A stretch of 64,000 nucleotides of DNA from Pseudoalteromonas sp. NBT06-2. Lineage in GTDB: Bacteria > Pseudomonadota > Gammaproteobacteria > Enterobacterales > Alteromonadaceae. The notes below the pieces were generated by a model. It was given only the letters and a program-made list of their open reading frames with translations, had not been told where the DNA came from and did no database searches. A program made the position numbers and the translations under genes. The stretch covers positions 1 through 64,000 of the forward strand of contig NZ_NQMR01000006.1 of assembly GCF_002276045.1 (NCBI RefSeq). The letters are read 5' to 3'. Of the stretch, positions 48,948 through 60,864 are shown in pieces; the stretch's first letter is position 1; the number at the start of each line of letters is the position of its first letter.

Positions 48948-49328
48948 GTGAATAATCGCTTAGCTCAACCATTACGTAACGCTGCATTTAAATTAGTCAT
49001 ATTTCAAGCGATAGTAGCAGTCATTGCTGCAGCCATAATTTTTATAGGTTGGGGACTTGAAGCAAGTTTATCAGCATTAGCTGGCGGGTGTGTTTGTGTT
49101 ATCGCCAACCTTGTATTTTCAGCTTACGCATTTAGATTTGCCGGTGCTAGGCAAGCAAATCAAATATTTGTTTCGTTTAAACGAGGCAGCGGATTAAAAT
49201 TTTTGTTAACCATATTTTTATTTGCATTGATTTTTAAATTTGTACAGGTGGTTCCATTGGCATTTTTTGCCTGTTACATACTAATCATGTTTATGCAGTG
49301 GTTTGCACCGTTATTTTTTAAAAAATAA
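48948..49328 (+). CDS. atpI: ATP synthase protein I
   Basis: A 126-residue membrane protein with four hydrophobic segments, starting at GTG. AtpI is a non-structural assembly factor linked to c-ring formation. The conserved segment LEASLSALAGGCVCVIANLVF between the first helices fits the family. It opens atpIBEFHAGDC. Its promoter should lie in 48762-48947, where I see only AT-rich sequence. Confidence 0.9.
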   Translation: MNNRLAQPLRNAAFKLVIFQAIVAVIAAAIIFIGWGLEASLSALAGGCVCVIANLVFSAYAFRFAGARQANQIFVSFKRGSGLKFLLTIFLFALIFKFVQVVPLAFFACYILIMFMQWFAPLFFKK

Positions 49329-49346
49329 CGATAAAAATAACTTTTA

Positions 49347-49364
49347 AACTTTAACTTTAACTTT
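49347..49364 (+). repeat. AACTTT x3 upstream of atpB
   Basis: Three exact tandem copies of aactttaactttaacttt lie just before the atpB ribosome site. The same triplet occurs before atpE. Confidence 0.9.
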
Positions 49365-49371
49365 AGGATAA

Positions 49372-50208
<837 letters not shown>

Positions 50209-50220
50209 CTAGATATATAA

Positions 50221-50508
<288 letters not shown>

Positions 50509-50575
50509 TAGTTTTTTTCGTTTTACTAAACGAATTTATTATTAACTATTTTATTAATGAAAAGGAGGAGCGGTT

Positions 50576-51046
50576 ATGAACATTAATGCCACTCTAATAG
50601 GCGAATTAATCGCATTTATCGTTTTTGTATGGTTCTGCATGAAGTATGTATGGCCACCACTTAACGGTGCGATTGAAGAACGTCAGAAAAAAATTGAAGA
50701 TGGTTTAGCCGCTTCAGATCAAGCTGAAAAAGATTTGCAACTTGCGCGTGATAAAGCAACTGCACAACTTAAAGAAGCTAAGTCTCAAGCTGCTGAAATC
50801 ATCGAACAAGCTAAAAAACGTGCTACGCAAGTCGTCGATGAGGAAACTCAACGCGGTCACGAAGAACGTGAAAACATTATTGCTCAAGGTCACTCAGAAA
50901 TTGAAGCCGAACGTAATCGTGTTAAAGAAGACCTGCGTAAGCAAGTTGCTTCTTTAGCGATTATTGGTGCTGAGAAGATCATAGAGCGCGAAATTAACGA
51001 AGCTGCACATAGTGACATTGTTGAAAAACTTGTTGCTGAGCTGTAA
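50576..51046 (+). CDS. atpF: ATP synthase F0 subunit b
   Basis: A 156-residue stator subunit: one N-terminal membrane helix ([20 protein letters not shown]) and a long, charged, Ala/Glu/Lys-rich helix that dimerises as a coiled coil and reaches the delta subunit. Length equals E. coli AtpF (156). The ribosome site aaggagg is nearly perfect. Confidence 0.97.
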   Translation: MNINATLIGELIAFIVFVWFCMKYVWPPLNGAIEERQKKIEDGLAASDQAEKDLQLARDKATAQLKEAKSQAAEIIEQAKKRATQVVDEETQRGHEERENIIAQGHSEIEAERNRVKEDLRKQVASLAIIGAEKIIEREINEAAHSDIVEKLVAEL

Positions 51047-51060
51047 TTGGAGGTCTGAGC

Positions 51061-51591
51061 ATGTCTGAATTGACTACTATAGCTCGTCCTTACGCTAAAG
51101 CGGCTTTTGAATTTGCCGTTGATAAAAATGCTGTTGCTGATTGGAACAACATGTTGGAGTTTGCTGCACAAGTAGCAAATAACCAACAAGTACTTTCATA
51201 TGTATCAAGCAAAGCCTCAGAAGAACAAGCTGAAATATTTATTTCAGTTTGTGCTGAGCAAATCAACGAATACGGCCAAAACTTAATTAAAGTTTTAGCC
51301 GAAAACGGACGTTTAGTTGCGTTACCAGCGGTTGCTGAATTATTCACTGCATTTAAAGCTGAATATGATAAAGAAATAGATGTAGACATCGTTTCTGCAA
51401 CAGAGCTTGCTGCAAGTCAGCAAGACGCATTGGTTAGCGCGTTAGAAAAACGTTTTTCACGCAAAATTAAGCTGAATTGTAGTGTTGATGAAACGCTTGT
51501 TGGCGGTCTTATTGTTAAGGCTGGTGATAATGTCATTGATGGCTCTATACGCGGTAAATTAAACCGTTTAGCCACAACACTTCAATCGTAA
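51061..51591 (+). CDS. atpH: ATP synthase F1 subunit delta
   Basis: A 176-residue soluble stator protein that links subunit b to the top of the alpha3beta3 hexamer. The helical N-terminal bundle begins [14 protein letters not shown], and the C-terminal portion ends with [20 protein letters not shown], the signature of the delta/OSCP family. Its gene follows atpF by 14 bases. Confidence 0.97.
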   Translation: MSELTTIARPYAKAAFEFAVDKNAVADWNNMLEFAAQVANNQQVLSYVSSKASEEQAEIFISVCAEQINEYGQNLIKVLAENGRLVALPAVAELFTAFKAEYDKEIDVDIVSATELAASQQDALVSALEKRFSRKIKLNCSVDETLVGGLIVKAGDNVIDGSIRGKLNRLATTLQS

Positions 51592-51606
51592 TTAGGAAGA
51601 AAGAGC

Positions 51607-53148
51607 ATGCAACTTAATTCCACTGAAATTTCAGAACTAATCAAAAAACGTATTGAGCAGTTCGAAGTTGTAAGTGAAGCTCGTAACGAAGGTACTATTG
51701 TATCTGTTACTGATGGCATCATCCGCATCCACGGTCTTGCTGACTGTATGCAGGGTGAGATGATTGAGCTTCCGGGTAACCGTTATGCTATCGCACTAAA
51801 CCTTGAGCGCGACTCAGTTGGTGCAGTAGTTATGGGCCCTTACGCTGACCTTAGAGAAGGCGTTAAAGTATTATCTACAGGCCGTATCCTTGAAGTACCA
51901 GTAGGTCCAGGTTTACTTGGTCGTGTTGTAAACACTCTAGGTGCTCCGATCGATGGTAAAGGCGCTGTAAACAACGATGGCTTCGAAGCTGTTGAGAAAA
52001 TCGCACCAGGCGTTATCGAACGTCAATCAGTAGATGAGCCAGTTCAAACTGGTTATAAATCTATCGATGCGATGATCCCAGTTGGTCGTGGTCAACGTGA
52101 ATTGTTAATCGGTGATCGCCAAACAGGTAAAACTGCTTTAGCAATTGATGCAATCATTGCACAAAAAAATACTGGCGTTAAATGTGTATACGTAGCTGTA
52201 GGCCAAAAGGCTTCTACAATTGCTAACGTAGTACGCAAGCTAGAAGAGCATGGCGCGCTAGATAACACTATTATTGTTGTTGCTTCAGCTTCTGAATCAG
52301 CTGCACTTCAGTACTTAGCACCATTCTCTGGTTGTACTATGGGTGAATACTTCCGTGACCGCGGTGAAAACGCTTTAATCGTATATGATGATTTATCTAA
52401 GCAAGCAGTTGCTTACCGTCAAATCTCATTGCTACTTAAGCGTCCACCAGGTCGTGAAGCGTACCCAGGTGACGTTTTCTATCTTCACAGTCGTCTTCTT
52501 GAACGTGCATCTCGTGTAAACGCTGATTACGTTGAAAAATTCACTAACGGCACAGTGAAAGGTAAAACCGGTTCATTGACAGCATTGCCTATCATTGAAA
52601 CGCAAGGTGGTGACGTTTCAGCGTTCGTACCTACTAATGTCATCTCTATCACTGATGGTCAGATATTCTTAGAATCTGACTTATTTAACGCAGGTATCCG
52701 CCCAGCTGTAAATGCTGGTATTTCGGTATCTCGAGTTGGTGGTGCAGCACAAACTAAAATCGTTAAAAAACTAGGTGGTGGTATCCGTCTAGCGTTAGCT
52801 CAGTACCGTGAGTTAGCGGCTTTCTCTCAGTTCGCTTCTGATCTTGATGAAGCGACACGTGCTCAACTTGAGCATGGTCAGCGTGTTACAGAGTTAATGA
52901 AACAGAAACAGTATGCTCCAATGACTGTTGCTGATATGTCTCTGTCTTTATTTGCTGCTGAAAAAGGTTATTTGCAAGATATCGAAATCGAAAAGGTTTT
53001 AGATTTTGAAGCAGGCCTTATTTCTTTCGCAAATAGCGCATATGCAGAGCTTGTGGCTCAAATTAACGAAACTGGTAACTACAACAAAGAGATTGAAGCA
53101 CAGCTTAAAGAACTTCTTGAGAAGTTTAAAGCAACTCAAACTTGGTAA
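51607..53148 (+). CDS. atpA: ATP synthase F1 subunit alpha
   Basis: A 513-residue subunit that forms the non-catalytic nucleotide sites. The Walker A loop is [13 protein letters not shown], with a glutamine where the beta subunit has its catalytic context, and the signature [17 protein letters not shown] is present. The N-terminal crown, central RecA-like domain and C-terminal helical domain are complete. Length equals E. coli AtpA (513). Confidence 0.98.
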   Translation: MQLNSTEISELIKKRIEQFEVVSEARNEGTIVSVTDGIIRIHGLADCMQGEMIELPGNRYAIALNLERDSVGAVVMGPYADLREGVKVLSTGRILEVPVGPGLLGRVVNTLGAPIDGKGAVNNDGFEAVEKIAPGVIERQSVDEPVQTGYKSIDAMIPVGRGQRELLIGDRQTGKTALAIDAIIAQKNTGVKCVYVAVGQKASTIANVVRKLEEHGALDNTIIVVASASESAALQYLAPFSGCTMGEYFRDRGENALIVYDDLSKQAVAYRQISLLLKRPPGREAYPGDVFYLHSRLLERASRVNADYVEKFTNGTVKGKTGSLTALPIIETQGGDVSAFVPTNVISITDGQIFLESDLFNAGIRPAVNAGISVSRVGGAAQTKIVKKLGGGIRLALAQYRELAAFSQFASDLDEATRAQLEHGQRVTELMKQKQYAPMTVADMSLSLFAAEKGYLQDIEIEKVLDFEAGLISFANSAYAELVAQINETGNYNKEIEAQLKELLEKFKATQTW

Positions 53149-53211
53149 TATGTAGTTATTCATAGGTGAACTTTTTTATTAAAAGTTCACCCGGATTCGG
53201 AGAATAGAGTC

Positions 53212-54072
53212 ATGGCCAGCGGTAAAGAGATAAAAAGCAAGATCGGCAGTATTAAAAATACTCAGAAGATCACCAGCGCAATGGAAAAAGTTGCAGCGTC
53301 TAAAATGAAAAAGGCGCAAGAACGTATGGCTTCAAGCCGTCCATATGCTGAAAATATACGCAAAGTGATCGGTCACATTGCACACGGTAGCTTAGAGTAC
53401 AATCATCCATATTTGGAAGAGCGCCAAGCGAAACGTGTTGGTTATATTGTTATCTCTACAGATCGTGGTTTATGTGGTGGTTTGAACACTAATATGTTCA
53501 AAACATTAGTACAAGATGTTCAAAAATTTAAAGCACAAGATGTTGAAGTTGATTTTGCCTCTATTGGTAATAAAGCTGCTAACTTCTTATGTCGTTTTGA
53601 AGATAAAGTACTCGCACAAACTGCAGGTTTGGGAGATACACCTTCGATACAAGACATTATAGGTCCTGTAAAAGTTATGCTTGATGCATACAATGAAGGA
53701 AAATTAGACCGCTTGTTCGTAGTGTATAACAATTTTGTTAACACTATGAAACAAGAGCCAAAGATCGATCAGTTGTTGCCTTTGCCAAAAGCAGAAAGCC
53801 AAGCGCTTTCACACCGCTGGGATTACATATATGAACCAGATCCAAAAGCAATTTTGGATACATTAATGGTTCGTTTTATTGAATCTCAGGTATATCAAGG
53901 TGTTGTTGAAAATGCAGCTTCTGAACAAGCCTCCCGTATGGTTGCGATGAAAGCCGCAACAGATAATGCAGGTGATTTAATGGACGAGTTACAACTTGTA
54001 TATAACAAGGCTCGTCAGGCAGCAATCACACAAGAAATCAGTGAGATTGTAGCGGGTTCAGCAGCAGTTTAA
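53212..54072 (+). CDS. atpG: ATP synthase F1 subunit gamma
   Basis: A 286-residue rotor shaft. The N- and C-terminal helices form the coiled coil in the hexamer: [20 protein letters not shown] at the start and [34 protein letters not shown] at the end. The middle Rossmann-like part includes [12 protein letters not shown]. It lies between atpA and atpD with gaps of 63 and 34 bases. Confidence 0.98.
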   Translation: MASGKEIKSKIGSIKNTQKITSAMEKVAASKMKKAQERMASSRPYAENIRKVIGHIAHGSLEYNHPYLEERQAKRVGYIVISTDRGLCGGLNTNMFKTLVQDVQKFKAQDVEVDFASIGNKAANFLCRFEDKVLAQTAGLGDTPSIQDIIGPVKVMLDAYNEGKLDRLFVVYNNFVNTMKQEPKIDQLLPLPKAESQALSHRWDYIYEPDPKAILDTLMVRFIESQVYQGVVENAASEQASRMVAMKAATDNAGDLMDELQLVYNKARQAAITQEISEIVAGSAAV

Positions 54073-54091
54073 ACTGTTTAGGCAAAGTTAA

Positions 54092-55492
<1,401 letters not shown>

Positions 55493-55505
55493 TTAGGAGG
55501 TTGTC

Positions 55506-55922
55506 ATGGCTATGACTGTACAGTTGGATGTCGTTAGTGCAGAAAAAACTATTTTTTCTGGTCTAGTTGAAACTATCCAAGTAACAGGAAGTGAAGGTGA
55601 ACTAGGTATACACCCAGGTCACGCTCCATTACTGACAGCCCTTAAACCTGGAATGGTACGTTTAGTTAAGCAACATGGTCACGAAGAAGTGATTTATGTT
55701 GCTGGCGGTACACTTGAAGTGCAACCTTCATCTGTAATCGTGTTAGCTGATATTGCAACAAGAGCTGAAGACTTAGATGAGCAAACAGCCCTTGATGCAA
55801 AACGCAAAGCTGAAGAGCATTTAGCGAATTCATCGGCAACAGACATAAGTTATGCAGAAGCTGCGGCAGAATTGTCACATGCAATTGCACAACTTAAAGT
55901 GCTTAAAATTATGCGTAACTAA
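55506..55922 (+). CDS. atpC: ATP synthase F1 subunit epsilon
   Basis: A 138-residue subunit that couples the shaft to the c-ring and inhibits ATP hydrolysis. The N-terminal beta sandwich shows [22 protein letters not shown], and the C-terminal two helices that can extend into F1 follow. It ends the operon, 13 bases after atpD, and is followed by a strong terminator. Confidence 0.97.
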   Translation: MAMTVQLDVVSAEKTIFSGLVETIQVTGSEGELGIHPGHAPLLTALKPGMVRLVKQHGHEEVIYVAGGTLEVQPSSVIVLADIATRAEDLDEQTALDAKRKAEEHLANSSATDISYAEAAAELSHAIAQLKVLKIMRN

Positions 55923-55942
55923 CCTTTCCGGTTAATAGAAAA

Positions 55943-55969
55943 AGCCACCTTAGGGTGGTTTTTTTTTAC
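55943..55969 (+). terminator. atp operon terminator
   Basis: Arms gccacc and ggtggt around ttag are followed by nine T. It is a clear intrinsic terminator and marks the boundary between housekeeping and accessory DNA. Confidence 0.92.
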
Positions 55970-56133
55970 TTTAATCAAATCCATTAAATATTTATTTGAG
56001 ACTATAATTTGTTATTTTTATTTGTTCGGATAATAAAAAAATAAAACTTTGAATATCAAAGATGCTTAGTAAACTGATTTTACTTTTGTTAATGTTAAAT
56101 TCAGTATTTAGGTACATGAAAAAAAGAATAATA

Positions 56134-58314
56134 ATGAAACAAATTAATTTTTCTAGAGAAGTAAAAACAGTTAAATTCGGATGTTGGAATTTGAGCCCCA
56201 AACGTCAAACTATATTTGATGGAAAAGTAGAGAGAGAATTAGAACCGTTATTATATAACTTATTAGCGTATTTAATATTAAATAGAGAGAAAATAGTAAC
56301 AAGACAAGAATTAGTAGATGAAGTATGGCAGCAAGTATATGTTGATGATAATGCCATTAATCGAGCAATGTCTAGATTAAGAAAAATATGTAAATCTGAA
56401 TTACAAAGAGGGCAAATATTAAAAACGCATTACCGTAAGGGGTATAGTTTTTTATTAGATGTGGAAATTATAAAATATGATAAAAAAAGAACTACAAACG
56501 AAAATATAGAACTAATAAACGCAGAGAAAGATAAATATATTTTAGTATCTAAAAAAAATAACAAAAAAGATAAACAGTTTGAAGTGAAATTTAAAGATAA
56601 AAAATCAATTCAATATTTTTTATTTTTTGTTTTTTTATTATCAATTCTTACTTTTATTTATTATTTCAATCAAGATAAAGATGTAAACTTAAAAATAGTT
56701 GAAGTTAAAAATTACTCTTCAGATATTTTATCATGGAAAAGAGGTACTTATGAATTTCCTTATCTTTCATCTTCAGGTAAATACTTAGCATATGCACTGA
56801 AAGAGGAAAATAAACCTGTTAGTAGTTTACATATTAAGGATATGAAAAACTTAAAAGATTTTATCATCAATGAAAATCAATATGATGTTTACCCGATTGG
56901 ATGGTCGAACCAAAGTAATATTCTATTCTACCAACTAATAAGTGTCGGAGATGATAACCTCTGCGAAATCTGGAGTGTAGATTTATCTATTGAACCTAAC
57001 TTAGCTAAGCATAACAAGCTTTTTGAGTGTAGTTCATCTTATGTATTAAGCGCCAGTAGTTATGATAATAATAAGTTAATTTATACTAAATATGGCTATA
57101 GAGGCCGTTTAGATACAGCTGCACTGGTTATGCGGGATTTAATGTCTAATGAAGAGTTTCAGGTATCTTTACCTGGTTTTAAACCAATAGGGGACTATTC
57201 ATTAAAAATATCTCAAAACTCTGAAAGGTTGGCTTTTTTACGTTCTCAATCATATGGAACACAAATATTCGTGACGAATATTGATGGCAGTAACCAAAGT
57301 ATGATTGCTGAAGTTGATTACATAATTAGAAGTGTATATTGGGATGATATGTCTCAACATATTATGTGGTTTAATAAATCAGATAATATACTTAATAAAT
57401 ATGATGTTTTAACTAAAAAATTACAACATTCAGTTGTAAAAACCACTGAAGATATTCATGACCTTATTTTTATATCTGAAGATGACTTATTAATAACAAC
57501 AAAGTGGACTGATTATGATTTAGTGAATTTATCATTAAAGACGAATGAAATTATTAACTTTTCAAATATGACACTAAAAGAAAAGTTGATAGCTCCTTTA
57601 AAAGAAGCACAGCACGCACTACTGCTAATTGAGGGGGAGCGCCATGCTATTTGGTATGTAAAAGGAGATAATCGCTCTAAAGTAATTGAATTAGATTTTA
57701 AGGATACGGTTTCGATTGCAGTATCTCCAGATGAAACTCAGCTTTTAGTGGCTAGAAATAAGTACTTATATTTTTATTCTCTTAATAATTATGAACTTGT
57801 AAATAAAGTAAGTATTGTTGGGCAAATTCAGTCTGCTGATTGGGGGAGAAGTGATAAAAAAGTAATATATACAGCCTCGTCTTTGGAGTTAAATAAAACT
57901 TATGGGTGGTTTTATGACATTGAAAATAAAAGATCCAATCAAATTTATAATTCAAATCTTTTTGATGCAAAAATGATATCAGATACACAACTTATATATT
58001 TAGATAGTAAAAATCAATTCGTACAACTAAATCTTGAAAACAATCATACTGATATTATATTAGATCTTAGTGCTGAAGCCGATATTATTTGGACGCATGA
58101 TGATCTGAATATATATTATACAGACAATATTTCAATTTTTAAAAAAGTAATCAGTTCAAAAAAAACCGCAGAAGAAATTTTTAAAGTGGATAAAGATATG
58201 GAGCTAATCGCGTCATTATCCAGTGATAAAAATTCGGAAGCAAATAGCTTATATATAAGCTTAATAAGAAATAAACCAAATTCAATAATAAAAATGAATA
58301 GGCTCAAAGATTAG
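56134..58314 (+). CDS. membrane-anchored winged-helix regulator with beta-propeller-like sensor
   Basis: A 726-residue CadC-like regulator. Residues 10-110 are an OmpR-type winged helix (FGCWNLSPKRQTIFD, then TRQELVDEVWQQVYVDDNAINRAMSRLR and HYRKGYSFLL). A single membrane helix lies at about 160-178. The remaining 540 or so residues are periplasmic and beta-rich with TolB/WD-like repeats (FPYLSSSGKYLAYAL, ISQNSERLAFLRSQSYG, VSPDETQLLVARNKYL), so a sensor propeller is inferred. I prefer the ATG at 56134; ATGs at 56116 and 56062 are alternatives and none has a strong ribosome site. Its target is unknown, and it may control the peptide locus to its right. Confidence 0.8.
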   Translation: MKQINFSREVKTVKFGCWNLSPKRQTIFDGKVERELEPLLYNLLAYLILNREKIVTRQELVDEVWQQVYVDDNAINRAMSRLRKICKSELQRGQILKTHYRKGYSFLLDVEIIKYDKKRTTNENIELINAEKDKYILVSKKNNKKDKQFEVKFKDKKSIQYFLFFVFLLSILTFIYYFNQDKDVNLKIVEVKNYSSDILSWKRGTYEFPYLSSSGKYLAYALKEENKPVSSLHIKDMKNLKDFIINENQYDVYPIGWSNQSNILFYQLISVGDDNLCEIWSVDLSIEPNLAKHNKLFECSSSYVLSASSYDNNKLIYTKYGYRGRLDTAALVMRDLMSNEEFQVSLPGFKPIGDYSLKISQNSERLAFLRSQSYGTQIFVTNIDGSNQSMIAEVDYIIRSVYWDDMSQHIMWFNKSDNILNKYDVLTKKLQHSVVKTTEDIHDLIFISEDDLLITTKWTDYDLVNLSLKTNEIINFSNMTLKEKLIAPLKEAQHALLLIEGERHAIWYVKGDNRSKVIELDFKDTVSIAVSPDETQLLVARNKYLYFYSLNNYELVNKVSIVGQIQSADWGRSDKKVIYTASSLELNKTYGWFYDIENKRSNQIYNSNLFDAKMISDTQLIYLDSKNQFVQLNLENNHTDIILDLSAEADIIWTHDDLNIYYTDNISIFKKVISSKKTAEEIFKVDKDMELIASLSSDKNSEANSLYISLIRNKPNSIIKMNRLKD

Positions 58315-58760
58315 ACATTAGTTCGATTTAACTCGTAATTATGAGAGGTGCCTATTTATGCTGTTTAAATAAGATAAAGGGTCTTTTAAACTCTCATATT
58401 AGGTTTGATGTAATACTAATTAAAAAGATACCTTGTCAAAGAAGCCGTCAGTGCCTTTATTTTGTGGGAAATAGAGGTTGTGTTTCACACGTAAAAAATA
58501 AATACCCTACATAAATACCAAATCTAAAACTTATAAAGTAGATTTTTTTGAAAGTGTCATTTTTAAATTTATGGTAATTATTTTATAATTAAAATGGTGT
58601 TTTTATGATTAATTCAATAAATTCAGGTTGTTAAGTCTAATTCTTACCGAGGTTTTATAACTTATTTGTTAGTATATTTTTATTTTTTTTTGTTATGGTT
58701 ACTCCATCAAATGGCAAGTTACTAAATACTTTAAAATACCTACCGTCTATAGGAAAAAAA
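58315..58760. other. 446-base gap without a recognised gene
   Basis: Very AT-rich sequence between the regulator and the small peptide gene. I see no RNA gene, strong hairpin terminator or MITE. The promoter for the peptide gene at 58761 probably lies in its right half, but no convincing -35/-10 pair can be named among so many AT-rich hexamers. Confidence 0.6.
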
Positions 58761-58904
58761 ATGAAATTTAAATTGAATAAGAAAAAAATTAAAAACCTTT
58801 CAAAGGATTACAATAAATTACCATTAGTTATAACAGCTAAAATCGCAGGGGGAGTTCCTCATCAATTCGGTTTAGTAACAGACCCACTTGAAACTAAATG
58901 CTAA
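58761..58904 (+). CDS. candidate RiPP precursor peptide 1 (IAGG type)
   Basis: A 47-residue peptide starting at the ATG at 58761 with aggaaaaaaa as a good ribosome site; a longer in-frame version from 58695 lacks one. The first 30 residues are lysine-rich and leader-like (MKFKLNKKKIKNLSKD, then LPLVITAKIAGG), and the last 16 form a putative core, VPHQFGLVTDPLETKC, ending in cysteine. The Lys-rich start, LP.. T..IAGG spacing and double glycine recall leaders of peptides exported by C39-type peptidase transporters. No modification enzyme is adjacent on the same transcript except the HlyD-like gene 66 bases downstream. Assignment is by pattern only. Confidence 0.6.
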   Translation: MKFKLNKKKIKNLSKDYNKLPLVITAKIAGGVPHQFGLVTDPLETKC

Positions 58905-58970
58905 ATACTTATCTGTATTAATATACTTATATAATTTTAAATATTTAATGACTAAATATATTGGTTAGAA

Positions 58971-59528
58971 ATGAGATTATTTATTTTCTTTATCTGTTTT
59001 GTTTTAACTAAATTAGTTTTTGCAAATGATGAATTTACACATGATGTAAAAGTAACCTTTAAAGGTGATGATAGTGTCATTGTTATCTCACGAGTTGAAG
59101 GTGAAATCATAAAAGTCCATTTAGAAGAAAATGATTTTACCGAGCAGGGTCAAACTATTGTTAGTATTTTACATAATAAAAATAAATGGATAGTGACTTC
59201 TCCATTATCAGGAGTAGTACGAAAAATTTATGATAAAAATAATTATGTTCATATTGGTGATATTGTGGCTGAAATTATTTCAAATGAAATTAAGGGCGTT
59301 ATCTACCTTAATAATTTTGAGTTTGACTCTAATAAGGCTCATAAATTTTACTTATGCACTCAGGGTTATGTATTACAGATAAATATATTTAAAAAACAGC
59401 AAGATAAATTATATTTCTTTTCAAATAGCATAAATCGAAATTTATTTTTTAATCGTAATTATTTATATCATGAAATTAATAATGCGATGTTAGTAAAAAA
59501 CAAAAAAATGTGCAATTTGTATAAGTAA
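58971..59528 (+). CDS. secreted HlyD-like/biotinyl-lipoyl fold fragment protein
   Basis: A 185-residue exported protein with signal peptide MRLFIFFICFVLTKLVFA. The mature N-terminal half matches the barrel-sandwich (lipoyl-like) domain of membrane fusion proteins: SRVEGEIIKVHLEENDFTEQ with a second pseudo-repeat SPLSGVVRKIYDKNNYVHIG and two glycine turns. The usual long coiled coil and C-terminal beta-barrel of HlyD are absent, so it is either a reduced adaptor or an unrelated protein of the same fold. It has a lysine-rich C-terminus. Position after a candidate peptide gene suggests a role in export; this is inference. Confidence 0.6.
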   Translation: MRLFIFFICFVLTKLVFANDEFTHDVKVTFKGDDSVIVISRVEGEIIKVHLEENDFTEQGQTIVSILHNKNKWIVTSPLSGVVRKIYDKNNYVHIGDIVAEIISNEIKGVIYLNNFEFDSNKAHKFYLCTQGYVLQINIFKKQQDKLYFFSNSINRNLFFNRNYLYHEINNAMLVKNKKMCNLYK

Positions 59529-59601
59529 CTGATTTTAACTGAGGCCATTTAAAACATAATAAAAAAGATGTAAATTGGTATTCATAGAAGTAGAGGCGAA
59601 T

Positions 59602-60435
59602 ATGATTAAAGTTTGTATTTTATCACCAATAGATAACTCTAGTTTTGATTTAGGCTGTTTATATGAAGTATTTTCGTTACCCCTGGTAATTGAAAGTAGT
59701 ATTGTTACTAAAGTACTTAAAATCCCAAAAAATAAGCATGTTGATTTATCAAATAAAGCATTTAATTTAAATCAATATGATATGTTGATTTTTTGTGGTT
59801 GGGATGATTATTCAATATTAACATCTGAATCAGTTGAAAGTTTAGGAGGTTTTTTACGAATACGTGGTCAAATTATTGTTATTGGAAAAAGAGCCGAAAA
59901 CCTCATTCAGAAAAATTTTGATTTGAAGTTGATTGATCCTACTTGCATTCAGGTTTTGGATTCTGGTTTAGGTGTTCTTGAATGGGCAACACAGTTTGTT
60001 GCGCAAAAAAAAGGGTTGTATATAGCGCAAAATATGGCCGAAAAACTAAATTTATGTCCGAGTATTGTAGCGTCCATGGCTAAGAGTAGTGCAAGTAATT
60101 TATCGCTTTGCTCTTTGAGGTTAAGAAAGGTTCTCGCTTGGGCTGAGGCCAATTTAAGTTCAATAAAAACGATAGATCAACTGGCGGAAAAAGCGTGCTT
60201 ATCAAGGCGCAGTTTTGATCGTCAGTTTAGAGAAAGTGTAGGAAAAACGCCAAAAGACTGGTTGACAGAGAAGCGATTACAATTAGCTAAGTCTTATCTT
60301 GAAAATAGTGATTTGGCGCTTGATGAAATTGCCTGTGTTTCTGGCTTTGGTAGTTACCCTAATTTACGTAATAGCTTTAGTAAGAGTGTTGGTCAATCCC
60401 CTAATTTATATCGACAATTAAGCCGTGTAGGATAA
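59602..60435 (+). CDS. GlxA-type AraC family transcriptional regulator
   Basis: A 277-residue regulator. Residues 1-165 resemble the DJ-1/PfpI-like domain of GlxA regulators (KVCILSPIDNSSFDLGCLYE at the start), though the nucleophile region is poorly conserved. The C-terminal 100 residues are an AraC helix-turn-helix pair: IDQLAEKACLSRRSFDRQFR, then GKTPKDWLTEKRLQLAKSYL and LDEIACVSGFGSYPNLRNSF. I start it at the ATG at 59602, which has gaggcg upstream, not at the TTG further left. It lies between two candidate precursor genes and may regulate the locus. Its ligand is unknown. Confidence 0.85.
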   Translation: MIKVCILSPIDNSSFDLGCLYEVFSLPLVIESSIVTKVLKIPKNKHVDLSNKAFNLNQYDMLIFCGWDDYSILTSESVESLGGFLRIRGQIIVIGKRAENLIQKNFDLKLIDPTCIQVLDSGLGVLEWATQFVAQKKGLYIAQNMAEKLNLCPSIVASMAKSSASNLSLCSLRLRKVLAWAEANLSSIKTIDQLAEKACLSRRSFDRQFRESVGKTPKDWLTEKRLQLAKSYLENSDLALDEIACVSGFGSYPNLRNSFSKSVGQSPNLYRQLSRVG

Positions 60436-60485
60436 TTTACAAAGTAACTTTATTTATTAATAGTTACTTTGTATGTTTATTTAAT

Positions 60486-60656
60486 TTATCTTTCTTCTGG
60501 TCTAACACAACCAATATTTGGATTATTTCCTCCTCCTAGCTCATTTAGTGCTATCTCTTCCAATCGGTCTAATTCATCTTGTAACGCTTGATCTATCTCT
60601 GAAGTACTTTTTTTAGATTTATTATTTTTAACATTTGATTGTTTTTTTTCCTGCAT
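60486..60656 (-). CDS. candidate RiPP precursor peptide 2 (GGG type)
   Basis: A 56-residue peptide on the minus strand that is too short for common gene callers. A Lys/Ser-rich start (MQEKKQSNVKNNKSKKSTSE) is followed by an acidic amphipathic helix (IDQALQDELDRLEEIALNEL) that ends in GGG and then a 13-residue tail NNPNIGCVRPEER with one cysteine. The helix followed by double glycine is the classic leader-cleavage pattern of peptide natural products. It is divergent from the radical SAM gene, with 208 bases between the starts. Its ribosome site is weak (aaagtgatc), so expression should be verified. Confidence 0.6.
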   Translation of the reverse strand: MQEKKQSNVKNNKSKKSTSEIDQALQDELDRLEEIALNELGGGNNPNIGCVRPEER

Positions 60657-60864
60657 GATCACTTTCCTATTTTAAATGATTAATTATAAGCTTATTAAAA
60701 ATAGAATTTTGTATTTGTCTTTAAATTTCAATCGATTGTCTTGTTTTTTAGGTTGAGTAAACTTTAAGACTTTAAGTGTTAAAAATGAGACGAAACAGGC
60801 TATATCGATTTTTAAAGCATATTTACATGTTAACTTTGTTTCGTTAATAACTGAGGGGGATAAC

